Assembly (NCBI GenBank): GCA_023436745.1
Contig: JAEZHZ010000130.1
Span: forward strand, 1-18,261
DNA length: 18,261 nucleotides
Reading direction: 5' to 3'
Source of the DNA: Pseudomonadota bacterium
GTDB taxonomy: Bacteria > Pseudomonadota > Alphaproteobacteria > Rhizobiales > Devosiaceae
The notes beneath the pieces were generated by a model, which did not search any database, had not been told where the DNA came from, and saw nothing but the letters and a program-made list of their open reading frames with translations. Shown here piece by piece: positions 1 through 7,506 of this stretch. Within the stretch, counting starts at the first letter, position 1, and each line of letters begins with the position of its first letter. Both the position numbers and the translations under genes were made by a program.

Positions 1-74
1 CGCCGCCCCTACCCGGGGCCCCGGGCGCCTGGCCGCGGCCTCTTCGCACTCGCCCCGCGTTCGCGTGGCCCCCT

Positions 75-101
75 GTGATCCGCGGAGCGGCCGCGGATCA
101 C
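75..101 (-). terminator. Perfect 11-bp hairpin downstream of the binding-protein gene
   Basis: Positions 75-85 and 91-101 are perfectly complementary (arm GTGATCCGCGG) around a 5-nt loop. The hairpin lies about 50 bases past the stop of the minus-strand gene ending at 150, where a transcription terminator or 3' stabiliser is expected. No U-tract follows on the minus strand, so it is either a tail-less terminator or an mRNA-end structure. The first 74 bases are very GC-rich, with a 14-bp palindrome at 12-25, and I see no gene in them. Confidence 0.5.
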
Positions 102-149
102 CCCGGCGTTCACGAGGCAAGGACGACTGGCGTTGAGACTACTTGTGCC

Positions 150-1514
150 TCAGGCGCACAGCGGTGCCGGCTCTGCCGGACCGAGCTCGCCACCGAAGAT
201 CGACGGGTCGTAAGTCGCGACGTCGCGGCTGACTTCCTGCTCGATGTTGAGCACGTCGAAATCGCTGGTGGGGGACTCGTTGCCACGCACCACGAGCACC
301 GACTTCATGCACTGGTGGTCCTCGGCGCGATACAGCGTCGGGCCGTTCCCCATGCCGTCGAACTCGTGGCCTTCCAGGGCCTCGATCACCGCCGGCGGAT
401 AGAAGGTGCCGGCGCGCTCCACGGCATCCGCATAGAGCAGAGCCTGGACATAGGCCGTGTGAGCGGCCTGCGACGGCGGGGAGCCGTACTTGGCGCCGAA
501 GGACTTGGTGAAGGCCACCGTGCCCGGATCCTGAAGGTTCCAGTGCCAGTTCGAGGTGCCGAACACGCCACGGACAGCCTCGCCGGCGCCCTTCGCCATC
601 AGCTCGGAGATGAGCGGGGTGACGATCTGGAAGTCCTTGCCGTTTGACTGGCGGTCACGCAGGCCGAACTGCACTGCCTGCGGCAGGGAGTTCACCATGT
701 CGAGGCCATAGTGGTTGAGGATCAGCACGTCGGCGCCGGAGTTGAGGATCGGCGTGAGGTACTGCGAGTAGTCGGTGCTGCCGAGCGGGGTGCGGACCGT
801 GGCAACGGTTTCCCAGCCCAGGTTCTCAGTGGCGGCCTTGATCGACTCTTCCTGGGTCCAGCCCCAGGTGTAGTCGGCGGTGAGGTGGTAGGCGCGGCGA
901 TCCTTGCCGTACTGCTCGCCGAGCACCGGGCCCAGGGCGATGCCGGACTGGTAGGCGTTGAAGAAGTGCCGGAAGCCGTAGCGGCGCTTGTCCTTGCCGG
1001 TGGTGTCGTTGGAGTGGGTGAGGCCGGCCATGAAGATGACGCCCATCTCCTGGCAGAGGATCTGCACGGCGATGGCCTCGCCGGAGGACGAGCCGCCGGT
1101 GATCATGATGGCGCCATCGCGCTCGATCATGCGGGTAGCGCCGGCGCGGGCCACGTCGGACTTGGTCTGGCTGTCGGAGGTGACGTATGTCACGCGCTTG
1201 CCGAGGATGCCGTTGCCCTTGAGCGCGGACGGGGTCAAGACGTTGAGCAGGCCGCCGTCGCCCTCACCGTTGAGATGCTCGAACGCGAGCTCGTATGCCT
1301 TCTGCTCGTCGGCGCCTTCTTCGGCATAGGCGCCGGTCAGGGGCAGGTTCAGGCCGATGGTGACGGTGTCACCGGTTGGATTGTTGCAGAACTCCTGATC
1401 CTGGGCCCAGGCGCCCCTGGTGAAGATCATCGGCGCGACGCCGGTGCCCAGAATACCGGCCATGCCGGTCTGCAGCACCCGGCGGCGGCTGAAGCCACGC
1501 TTGAAAGCTGTCAT
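150..1514 (-). CDS. ABC transporter substrate-binding protein, branched-chain amino acid/amide type (Tat-exported)
   Basis: This 454-residue protein is a periplasmic solute-binding component of the Peripla_BP_6 (LivJ/urea/amide) class. It would deliver a small amide or amino acid to an inner-membrane ABC importer. The N-terminus carries a twin-arginine signal (SRRRVLQ near residue 9, a hydrophobic stretch, then cleavage near AWAQ). The mature part opens with a typical first strand (VTIGLNLPLTGAYAEEG), followed by the lobe 1 segment with GGSSSGEAIAV and lobe 2 with ADVLILNHYGLDMVNSLPQA. The start is secure: AAAGGAGG sits just upstream of the ATG. No permease or ATPase gene is visible in the window, so they lie to the left or elsewhere and the substrate cannot be named. 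The gene is divergent from the ScfR-type regulator gene, a common arrangement for a regulated target, but regulation by it is only inferred. Confidence 0.9.
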   Translation of the reverse strand: MTAFKRGFSRRRVLQTGMAGILGTGVAPMIFTRGAWAQDQEFCNNPTGDTVTIGLNLPLTGAYAEEGADEQKAYELAFEHLNGEGDGGLLNVLTPSALKGNGILGKRVTYVTSDSQTKSDVARAGATRMIERDGAIMITGGSSSGEAIAVQILCQEMGVIFMAGLTHSNDTTGKDKRRYGFRHFFNAYQSGIALGPVLGEQYGKDRRAYHLTADYTWGWTQEESIKAATENLGWETVATVRTPLGSTDYSQYLTPILNSGADVLILNHYGLDMVNSLPQAVQFGLRDRQSNGKDFQIVTPLISELMAKGAGEAVRGVFGTSNWHWNLQDPGTVAFTKSFGAKYGSPPSQAAHTAYVQALLYADAVERAGTFYPPAVIEALEGHEFDGMGNGPTLYRAEDHQCMKSVLVVRGNESPTSDFDVLNIEQEVSRDVATYDPSIFGGELGPAEPAPLCA

Positions 1515-1609
1515 CGATTTCCTCCTTTGGCGCGGGGCAACTGGTTCATAGCCAATGGCTCACCGCTGCCGGAGTATGGGTGCTTGCAGCAAAGGGGCGC
1601 AACAGGTCG

Positions 1610-1637
1610 TTGTAATCCAAGCGTAATTCTGTAAATA
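1610..1637 (+). promoter_or_regulatory. Candidate sigma-70-type promoter for the regulator-kinase operon
   Basis: TTGTAA at 1610-1615 and TAAATA at 1632-1637 are separated by 16 bases. They lie in the only clearly AT-rich patch between the divergent genes starting at 1514 and 1704. The match is reasonable but neither hexamer is perfect. The placement is an inference from spacing and base composition. Confidence 0.3.
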
Positions 1638-1662
1638 CTTGTTCTGGGCGGCGCCAAGAACT

Positions 1663-1676
1663 GTCAATTGATTGAC
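1663..1676. promoter_or_regulatory. Candidate operator: GTCAA-N4-TTGAC inverted repeat
   Basis: GTCAA (1663-1667) and TTGAC (1672-1676) form a 5-bp inverted repeat with a 4-base spacer. It lies downstream of the candidate promoter and just before the regulator start, between two divergent genes. An XRE-type dimer could bind such a site for autoregulation. The arms are short enough to arise by chance, so this is suggestive only. Confidence 0.25.
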
Positions 1677-1703
1677 TACGGGCGTCGTGGGGGAGGGCTG
1701 TCG

Positions 1704-3326
1704 TTGCGTGCACCCATCGGGTTTCGGATCAGCAACCGCCGGAAATCGCTTCGCATTTCCCAGGCCGCGCTTGCGCGGCTGGTCGGTATCTCGCCGAGCT
1801 ACCTGAACCTCATCGAGAACAACAAGCGCGACGTCGGCGGGGCGCTGCTGAACCGGATCGCGGCCCAGCTCAGCATCGACATCGACGATCTCGCCGGCCG
1901 CGCCGAGCAGAAACTGTTGCAGGACCTCGAAGAAGCATTCGCGGATCCGATGCTTGAATCGCTGCCGTTCCAGCCGGACGAGCGGCGCGAGATCGTGGCG
2001 CAGTATCCCGCGAGTGCCGCGGCGCTGGCGAGGCTCCACCGGGCCTACGCTGCGGCCCGCTCGAACGCCGATGCATTTGCCGACCGCCTGCGCTCGGACC
2101 CGCTCCTGAGCCAACTACTGCACCAGGTGCTGTCGGGGATCACGGCCATCCGTTCGAGCGCGGAGATCCTGGCGGACGTTCCCGACCTGGGGGAGGCGGA
2201 GCGCGCCCGCTTCGTTGCGGCCATCAGCCGGGAGGCGGTGGGGCTGACGGATGTTGCGCGCAACCTCATTGGACAGTTCGACGTGTCGAGCCAGTATCAG
2301 CGCGGCATCTCCCCAGCGCGCGAGATCGACGACATGATCATCGAGCGCCAGAACTATTTCCCGGCGCTCGAGACGGTGGCGGAAAGCCTGCGGGCGGAAG
2401 TCGACCGGGCGGGGCCATTCGGCGTGGCGACGCTGACGGACCTGCTCGCCGGCCGCTTCGGCGTCCGCATCCATGTCGGCGGCCCTGCGCCAGAGCCGGG
2501 ATATCCCGGGCACTATCGGTTTGACGCGCGCCAGCGCTCGATGTGGTTCCATGGGGCGACGACGCTGGCGACGCGGCAGTTCCAGCTGGCGCGCCTCTTC
2601 AGCGAACTGGTCGCGCGCGATGCCGTGGAGCACGAACTCGCGGCCTCGCACATCGAGACGGCCACGGCGCGGCGCCTGGCAGCGCGGGCGCTGGGCTCAT
2701 ACCTCGCCGGTGCGATCGTGCTCCCATACGACCGGGTGCTCGCGGATGCCGAGCGTTGCCGGTACGACATCGACTACCTGCGCCAGCACTACAACGCCAG
2801 TTTCGAGCAGGTGGCGCACCGGCTGGTGACGCTGAGAAGGCCTGGTGCAGAGGGGGTGCCCTTCGGATTCCTGCGCTCCGATCCCGCCGGCAGGTTGACC
2901 AAGCACTTCCCACTGCCCGGGCTGCTGCTGCCGAACAGCGGTCACGCCTGTCCGCTCTGGGCGATCTACGGTGCGTTCAGGCAGCCGGACATGATCGTGC
3001 GGCAGGCCGTGCGGTTTTCGGATGGGTCGCGGTATCTGTTCATCGCCCGCACGACGCAGCGACGGCCGGCGGCGTTCCGTGAGCCAATGGTGCCATCTTC
3101 GGTGATGCTGGCCTGCGATGTGCTCCATGCCGACCGCACGGTGTACGGAGTGGGCCTGGACCTCACCGACCATTCGGCCGACGTGCTCGTGGGGCCGAGT
3201 TGCCGGCTGTGCACGCGCCACGACTGCCCGGCACGGCAGGAGGAGGCCCTGTCGCCCGCTGGCACGGTGCCGGGTCTGCGCGGGCCCCTGGTCGCGCCCC
3301 AGAGGCCCCTTGGCGAGCCCGCATGA
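1704..3326 (+). CDS. ScfR-like XRE-family transcriptional regulator with an internal histidine-kinase DHp-like segment
   Basis: This is a 540-residue cytoplasmic DNA-binding regulator. An XRE helix-turn-helix occupies residues 4-60 (core SQAALARLVGISPSYLNLIE). The C-terminal part, about 375-525, matches the ScfR (DUF2083) short-chain fatty acyl regulator domain: GVPFGFLRSDPAGRLTKHF, CPLWAIYGAF, and the terminal CRLCTRHDC cluster (Cys500, Cys503, Cys508). The middle, about 290-345, resembles the degenerate M78/IrrE region of the family and lacks an HExxH zinc motif. Unusually, residues 134-189 look like a histidine kinase dimerisation helix pair with His140 at the H-box position. The start is the TTG at 1704, chosen because GGGAGGG lies 5' of it and the protein then begins RAPIGFRI as in relatives; the upstream TTG at 1668 lacks a ribosome site. 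It leads a four-gene operon with a response regulator and kinase. Family assignment is firm; the ligand is unknown. Confidence 0.88.
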   Translation: MRAPIGFRISNRRKSLRISQAALARLVGISPSYLNLIENNKRDVGGALLNRIAAQLSIDIDDLAGRAEQKLLQDLEEAFADPMLESLPFQPDERREIVAQYPASAAALARLHRAYAAARSNADAFADRLRSDPLLSQLLHQVLSGITAIRSSAEILADVPDLGEAERARFVAAISREAVGLTDVARNLIGQFDVSSQYQRGISPAREIDDMIIERQNYFPALETVAESLRAEVDRAGPFGVATLTDLLAGRFGVRIHVGGPAPEPGYPGHYRFDARQRSMWFHGATTLATRQFQLARLFSELVARDAVEHELAASHIETATARRLAARALGSYLAGAIVLPYDRVLADAERCRYDIDYLRQHYNASFEQVAHRLVTLRRPGAEGVPFGFLRSDPAGRLTKHFPLPGLLLPNSGHACPLWAIYGAFRQPDMIVRQAVRFSDGSRYLFIARTTQRRPAAFREPMVPSSVMLACDVLHADRTVYGVGLDLTDHSADVLVGPSCRLCTRHDCPARQEEALSPAGTVPGLRGPLVAPQRPLGEPA

Positions 3327-3382
3327 TTACGATTAACTGAAGACGTTCGCGGAGGGGAGACCGCGGGCGACAAGGGGGGACT

Positions 3383-3766
3383 TTGGCAATCGACATACTC
3401 ATCGCCGAGGATGAACCGAGCATACTGGAATCGCTCGACTTCATCCTGAGCCGCGCCGGCTGGACCATAAGCTCCGTCAGTGACGGAGAGGCAGCGCTGG
3501 TGGCCGTGAAGAGACTGCAGCCGCGCATGCTGGTACTGGACGTCATGCTGCCGAGACGCAGCGGCTTCGACGTTCTGAAGCAACTGCGCAGTGAAGCAGC
3601 CACGCGCACGCTGCCGGTGTTGATCCTTACGGCGAAGGGGCAGCAGCAGGATCGGCGCATCGCCGAGGAACTCGGCGCCGATGGCTTCGTGACCAAGCCC
3701 TACGCGAACGCCGAGGTCGTCGGTGCCGTGCGGGACCTGCTGGGCGACGATGCCGGCGCAGCGTAA
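3383..3766 (+). CDS. Single-domain response regulator (CheY-like receiver)
   Basis: This 127-residue protein is a receiver domain and nothing more: there is no DNA-binding or enzymatic output domain. The receiver signature is complete, with Glu9/Asp10 in the acidic pocket, phospho-acceptor Asp53 (LVLDVMLP), Thr83 (LILTAKG) and Lys105 with its cis-Pro (VTKPYA). It starts at TTG 3383 behind a strong AAGGGGGGA ribosome site, 56 bases after the ScfR-like gene. Its 3' end overlaps the next gene by 17 bases. Being co-encoded with a sensor kinase makes it the likely phosphorylation partner of that kinase. What it acts on next is not obvious from the sequence; the DHp-like segment of the upstream regulator is a candidate partner (inference). 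Confidence 0.93.
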   Translation: MAIDILIAEDEPSILESLDFILSRAGWTISSVSDGEAALVAVKRLQPRMLVLDVMLPRRSGFDVLKQLRSEAATRTLPVLILTAKGQQQDRRIAEELGADGFVTKPYANAEVVGAVRDLLGDDAGAA

Positions 3767-3986
3767 ACTTGCCGGGGGCATGTTCCTGCTGGTGGCCCTG
3801 GGGGCCGCCATGATGCTGCCGCCGCTGGTCTATGTGTTCAACCAGCCGCTGGCGGTATTCGGCGTGCCGCTCATAGTGTTCTACCTGTTCGGCGTGTGGT
3901 TCCTGCTCATCGTGGGCACGGCCGCACTGACGCACGCAATGCCCGCCGACAGGATGGGGCGGGAGCCGCCGGAAGGCGAGCGCTGA
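3750..3986 (+). CDS. Small two-helix membrane protein coupled to the symporter-type kinase
   Basis: This predicted 78-residue inner-membrane protein has two hydrophobic segments (about residues 9-31 and 36-60, the second including VFGVPLIVFYLFGVWFLLIVG) and a charged C-terminal tail. I chose the ATG at 3750, which overlaps the response regulator stop. The stop codon at 3984-3986 shares its A with the start of the kinase gene (TGATG), so translation of the two is almost certainly coupled. By analogy, sodium:solute symporters such as ActP are often encoded with a small two-helix partner (YjcH/DUF485 or DUF4212 types). This protein may play that role for the symporter-like domain of the kinase. 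I cannot assign it to a named family from sequence alone. Confidence 0.8.
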   Translation: MPAQRKLAGGMFLLVALGAAMMLPPLVYVFNQPLAVFGVPLIVFYLFGVWFLLIVGTAALTHAMPADRMGREPPEGER

Positions 3987-6682
3987 TGCTCTCGGCGGAT
4001 TTCGTCATCGCGACAGCAATCGGCTATGTGGGACTGCTGTTCGTCCTGGCCTATTTCGGCGACCGGCGGGCCCGTAGCAACCCGAAGTCCTTCCTGCACT
4101 CACCAGCGGTCTACACGCTGTCGATCTCGGTCTACTGCACCAGCTGGACGTTCTATGGCGCAGTCGGCAACGCGGCCCGCAGCGGGCTCGAATTCCTGAC
4201 GATCTATCTTGGCCCGACGCTGGTGTTTGTCGGGTGGTGGTTCCTGCTGCGACGCCTGGTCCGCATCAGCCATCTGCAGCGCATAACCTCGGTGGCCGAC
4301 CTCCTGTCGTCGCGGTTCGGCAAATCCAGCCGGCTTGCGGTGCTGGTGACCTGCATCGCCGTGATCGGCATCGCTCCGTACATCGCATTGCAGCTCAAGG
4401 CGGTCACCTCGTCCATCCAGGCGGTGGCCGGCGCCTCCGAGTTCGGCCATGGAAGCCTTGCAGGGATCGACGACGGTACCCTGGCGCTCGGCGTGGCGGC
4501 CGGCATGGCGCTCTTCACCATCCTGTTTGGGACGCGTCACCTCGATGCCAAGGAACAGCACCATGGCGTCGTCGCGGCAATCGCCTTCGAGGCGGTGGTC
4601 AAGCTCGCAGCCCTCGTCGCCGTGGGTGTGTTCGTCGTCTATGTCGGAGGGGGCTTCGAGGAGATCTTCAACCAGGCTGCAGCGGTCGGCGTGCAGGTGA
4701 ATTCCGACCAGACCTTCGATGCGCGCTGGTTCACGACGCTTCTCCTGTCGGTGGCCGCCATCGTGTGCCTGCCGCGGCAGTTCCAGGTGACCGTGGTCGA
4801 GAACTCGGACGAGAGTCACCTCCGCGTCGCGAGCTGGGCTTTTCCCGCCTACATGCTGCTGATGAGCATCTTCATCCTGCCGATTGCCGTCATCGGCCTT
4901 TCGACGATGCCCCCGGGCTCGAATCCGGACATGTTCGCGCTGACGCTTCCGCTGGCCTTCGATCAGGACATGCTGGCGCTGCTTGCCTTCATCGGCGGTT
5001 TCTCGTCGGCGACCTCCATGATCATCCTCGAGTCGATCGCGCTGTCGATCATGGTGTCGAACCACATCATCATGCCGCTGATCCTGCGGTTCGGGTCCGG
5101 TCAGGGTGGCGAAGGGCAGGGGATGACCCGCATACTGCTCACAGCCCGGCGGTTTTCCATCGTCCTGATCCTGTCGCTTGGGCTCTCGTACTTCTTCCTC
5201 GCCCGCGATTCGGACAGCCTGGCGCAGATCGGCCTGATCTCTTTTACCGCCATCGCCCAGTTCTTCCCCGCCGTGATCGCCGCGCTCTTCTGGCGCGAGG
5301 CATCGCTGAAGGCGGCAACGAGCGCGATCGCCATCGGCTTCGCGTTCTGGCTCTGGTGCAGCTTCCTGCCATCCTTCGAGTCGGTGTCACCACAGGTCGC
5401 CATGCTGCTGCGTGAAGGACCGTGGGGCATCTCCTGGCTTCGGCCCGAGGCCATGTTCGGGCTCGACGGACTGGATGCTCTCGCGCACGCCGCATTCTGG
5501 AGCCTTACCGCCAACATCCTGACCCTCACCATAGTGTCGCTCCTCACCAGCCAGTCTGCCCTGGAGCGGGTGCAGGCCAGCGTCTTCGTCGATGTGTTCC
5601 GCCGGGGCGGACCCCGGGGCAGCTTCGTGCGCGGCTCGGCGACCGCCAACGATCTCTACTTCGTGGTGGAGCGCGTGCTGGGAGAGCGGCGTGCCGCAGC
5701 ATTGTTCGACGCTGAGGCGCGCGAGCTCGGGGTCGAACCCGACACGCTTGAACCGTCGCCCGACTTCATCGGCAGGCTTGAGCGGGAGCTCGCGGGCGCC
5801 ATCGGCGCAGCGTCGGCCCACGTTATGCTGTCCAAGGTGGTCTCCGGCAGTGCCGTCTCCCTGGAAGAGATGATGCAGATGGCAGACGAGACGCAGCAGA
5901 TGATCCAGTACTCGCAGCAGTTGGAGAAGACCTCGGCGGAACTGCGTTCGACAGCCCAGCAACTGGAGGAGGCGAACGCCCAGCTGCGCGAGTTGGACAG
6001 CCAGAAGGATGAGTTCCTGAGCCAGGTGAGTCACGAGGTCCGTACCCCGATGACGTCGATCCGCTCCTTCTCGGAAATCCTGCTCGACGGCACGGAGGTC
6101 GAGGAGAAGCAGCGGACGCACTTCGTGCGCACGATCCATCAGGAGAGCGTCCGCCTCACCCGCCTGCTCGACGAGATACTGGACCTTTCCGCGCTGGAGC
6201 GCGGCGAGCGAAGCTGGGAGAACATGCCTCTCGATGCCGAGGCGGCGTTGGAGCGGGCGCTATCCGTCTGCGAGGCGCTGCTGCGGCAGCGCGGCATGCG
6301 TGTCGAGTTCGGAGAAAGGGCAAGCACCACGATCATCGAGGGCGATCCCGACCGGCTCTGCCAGGTGTTCATCAACGTCATTTCCAACGCCGTGAAGTAC
6401 AACGATGCCGACCAGCCGGTGATGCGGGTCAGTTCGGCGGTCCGTTCAGGCTTCTATGTCGTGGACATAGCGGACAACGGCCCGGGCATCCCCAAGACCG
6501 AACGCAACCTGATCTTCGAGAAGTTCGCTCGCGGCGAGCGCGGCATGGTTGAGCAGGCGGGTGCAGGACTGGGGCTCGCCATCTCGCGCCAGATCGTTGC
6601 CCGCATGAACGGTTCGCTGGAACTGGTGTCCAGTCCGCTTTCCGGCGCGTGCTTCCGGGTGAAGCTGGCGGTGGCAAGGTAG
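3986..6682 (+). CDS. Sensor histidine kinase with sodium:solute symporter-like membrane domain and STAC domain (CbrA-like)
   Basis: This 898-residue hybrid of transporter and kinase begins with about thirteen hydrophobic segments (residues 1-515) resembling the SLC5/PutP symporter fold, as in CbrA. Residues about 555-640 look like a STAC domain (YFVVERVLGERRAAALF, AGAIGAASAHVMLSKVV). A heptad-rich coiled coil follows (about 640-677), then HisKA with phospho-acceptor His683 (SHEVRTPM) and a complete HATPase domain: N-box Asn801, G1 Asp830 (DNGPGIP), F-box IFEKFARG and G2 GAGLGLAIS. Unlike Pseudomonas CbrA there is no recognisable PAS domain between STAC and HisKA. The start at 3986 is fixed by the TGATG overlap with the preceding gene. 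It should autophosphorylate in response to a solute sensed or transported by the membrane domain and pass phosphate to the co-encoded receiver. The solute is unknown; pairing with an ScfR-like regulator hints at a short-chain organic acid (weak inference). Confidence 0.92.
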   Translation: MLSADFVIATAIGYVGLLFVLAYFGDRRARSNPKSFLHSPAVYTLSISVYCTSWTFYGAVGNAARSGLEFLTIYLGPTLVFVGWWFLLRRLVRISHLQRITSVADLLSSRFGKSSRLAVLVTCIAVIGIAPYIALQLKAVTSSIQAVAGASEFGHGSLAGIDDGTLALGVAAGMALFTILFGTRHLDAKEQHHGVVAAIAFEAVVKLAALVAVGVFVVYVGGGFEEIFNQAAAVGVQVNSDQTFDARWFTTLLLSVAAIVCLPRQFQVTVVENSDESHLRVASWAFPAYMLLMSIFILPIAVIGLSTMPPGSNPDMFALTLPLAFDQDMLALLAFIGGFSSATSMIILESIALSIMVSNHIIMPLILRFGSGQGGEGQGMTRILLTARRFSIVLILSLGLSYFFLARDSDSLAQIGLISFTAIAQFFPAVIAALFWREASLKAATSAIAIGFAFWLWCSFLPSFESVSPQVAMLLREGPWGISWLRPEAMFGLDGLDALAHAAFWSLTANILTLTIVSLLTSQSALERVQASVFVDVFRRGGPRGSFVRGSATANDLYFVVERVLGERRAAALFDAEARELGVEPDTLEPSPDFIGRLERELAGAIGAASAHVMLSKVVSGSAVSLEEMMQMADETQQMIQYSQQLEKTSAELRSTAQQLEEANAQLRELDSQKDEFLSQVSHEVRTPMTSIRSFSEILLDGTEVEEKQRTHFVRTIHQESVRLTRLLDEILDLSALERGERSWENMPLDAEAALERALSVCEALLRQRGMRVEFGERASTTIIEGDPDRLCQVFINVISNAVKYNDADQPVMRVSSAVRSGFYVVDIADNGPGIPKTERNLIFEKFARGERGMVEQAGAGLGLAISRQIVARMNGSLELVSSPLSGACFRVKLAVAR

Positions 6683-6685
6683 AGC

Positions 6686-7495
6686 CTAGAAGTTGCCGGA
6701 ATCGGGGATGTTCAGCAGGTGCCCGCAGGCCTTGCAGTGGACGGCATCCGGCTCGTGCTTCTGCAGGCCGCATTCGGGGCAGGTGAACTGGACCTTGGCG
6801 GGCCGGAAGATCGCCTGTGCCAGACGGACGAACAGCGAAATGCCGATGATCATGATGACGATCGACGTCAGCTTGCCGAACGTGCCCGGCAGGATGATGT
6901 CGCCGAAACCGGTGGTAGTCACGGTGGTGACGGTGAAATAGAGGGCATCGACATAGCCGTTGATGTTGCCCTGCCCGGAGCGCGCGAAGGCCGTGTAGAC
7001 AAAACCCGTCACCACGAAAAGGAAGACGAACAGGTTGATGCCCGCCTGGATCGGCTCGCGATAGAGGCCCAGCCCCCGCTTCAGCAGGGGGCGCCAGAAC
7101 ACGTTGCTGCGGGTCAGCGTCCACAGCCGCAGGATGCGCAGGAAGCCCAGGTTGAAGAACCACGTGGGCGCGAGCAGCGTCACGAGTATGAAAATGTCGA
7201 TGATGACCGGAGGCTGTCGCAGCCATCGCAGAACATCGGTGGAGGCGAGGCCACGGGCGATGAGGTCCAGCGCCAGCAGCGCCGCGATGGACAGATCGAT
7301 CCACAGAAAGGACTCGGCGTCGCGCAGCAGGGGACTGGCGATGAAGAAGCCGATGATGGCGAGATCGACCAGGAGCACGGCGCTCTGGAAGCGCAACGCG
7401 GCAGGCGAATGGCCGTGGTAGAGTATCCGGAGCCGTCGCCGCAGGCGGTCCAGAGTTCCTCCTTCGGTATCCTGTTCTCTGGTCTTTTCGCCCAG
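6686..7495 (-). CDS. Voltage-gated-type potassium channel (ion transporter) with C-terminal zinc ribbon
   Basis: This is a six-helix cation channel of the Kv/Ion_trans_2 superfamily. Five transmembrane stretches come before or around the arginine-bearing S4-like segment (RILRLWTLTR); then come S5, a pore loop with the K+ filter (TVTTTGFGD), and S6. The tail carries two CxxC pairs (CPEC and CKAC), a likely zinc ribbon. No ATG, GTG or TTG lies in frame upstream of the TTG at 7396. Starting there would discard RRRLRILYHGHSPAA, which reads like a genuine N-terminus, and leave no good ribosome site. I therefore start at CTG 7495, five bases after a perfect AGGAGG, giving 269 residues. The shorter 236-residue form from 7396 is the conventional alternative. 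The gene converges on the kinase gene with a 3-base gap. Confidence 0.85.
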   Translation of the reverse strand: MGEKTREQDTEGGTLDRLRRRLRILYHGHSPAALRFQSAVLLVDLAIIGFFIASPLLRDAESFLWIDLSIAALLALDLIARGLASTDVLRWLRQPPVIIDIFILVTLLAPTWFFNLGFLRILRLWTLTRSNVFWRPLLKRGLGLYREPIQAGINLFVFLFVVTGFVYTAFARSGQGNINGYVDALYFTVTTVTTTGFGDIILPGTFGKLTSIVIMIIGISLFVRLAQAIFRPAKVQFTCPECGLQKHEPDAVHCKACGHLLNIPDSGNF

Positions 7496-7500
7496 CTGAG

Positions 7501-7506
7501 CCTCCT
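7501..7506 (-). promoter_or_regulatory. Perfect Shine-Dalgarno (AGGAGG) deciding a CTG start
   Basis: On the minus strand AGGAGG is followed by the 5-base spacer CTCAG and then CTG (7495-7493), in frame with the channel gene. The in-frame stop TAG (7507-7505) overlaps the AGGAGG, so the open frame begins essentially at this ribosome site. No ATG, GTG or TTG in the channel frame lies within ribosome-site distance. Confidence 0.6.

Noticed and set aside
12..25. 14-bp GC-only palindrome CCCGGGGCCCCGGG at the left edge
   Set aside because: Low-complexity GC-rich sequence; with no neighbouring gene visible its meaning cannot be judged.
3472..3488. 17-base near-palindrome CTCCGTCA-G-TGACGGAG
   Set aside because: It lies inside the receiver coding sequence and encodes ordinary residues. 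A match of this length somewhere in 18 kb is not surprising.
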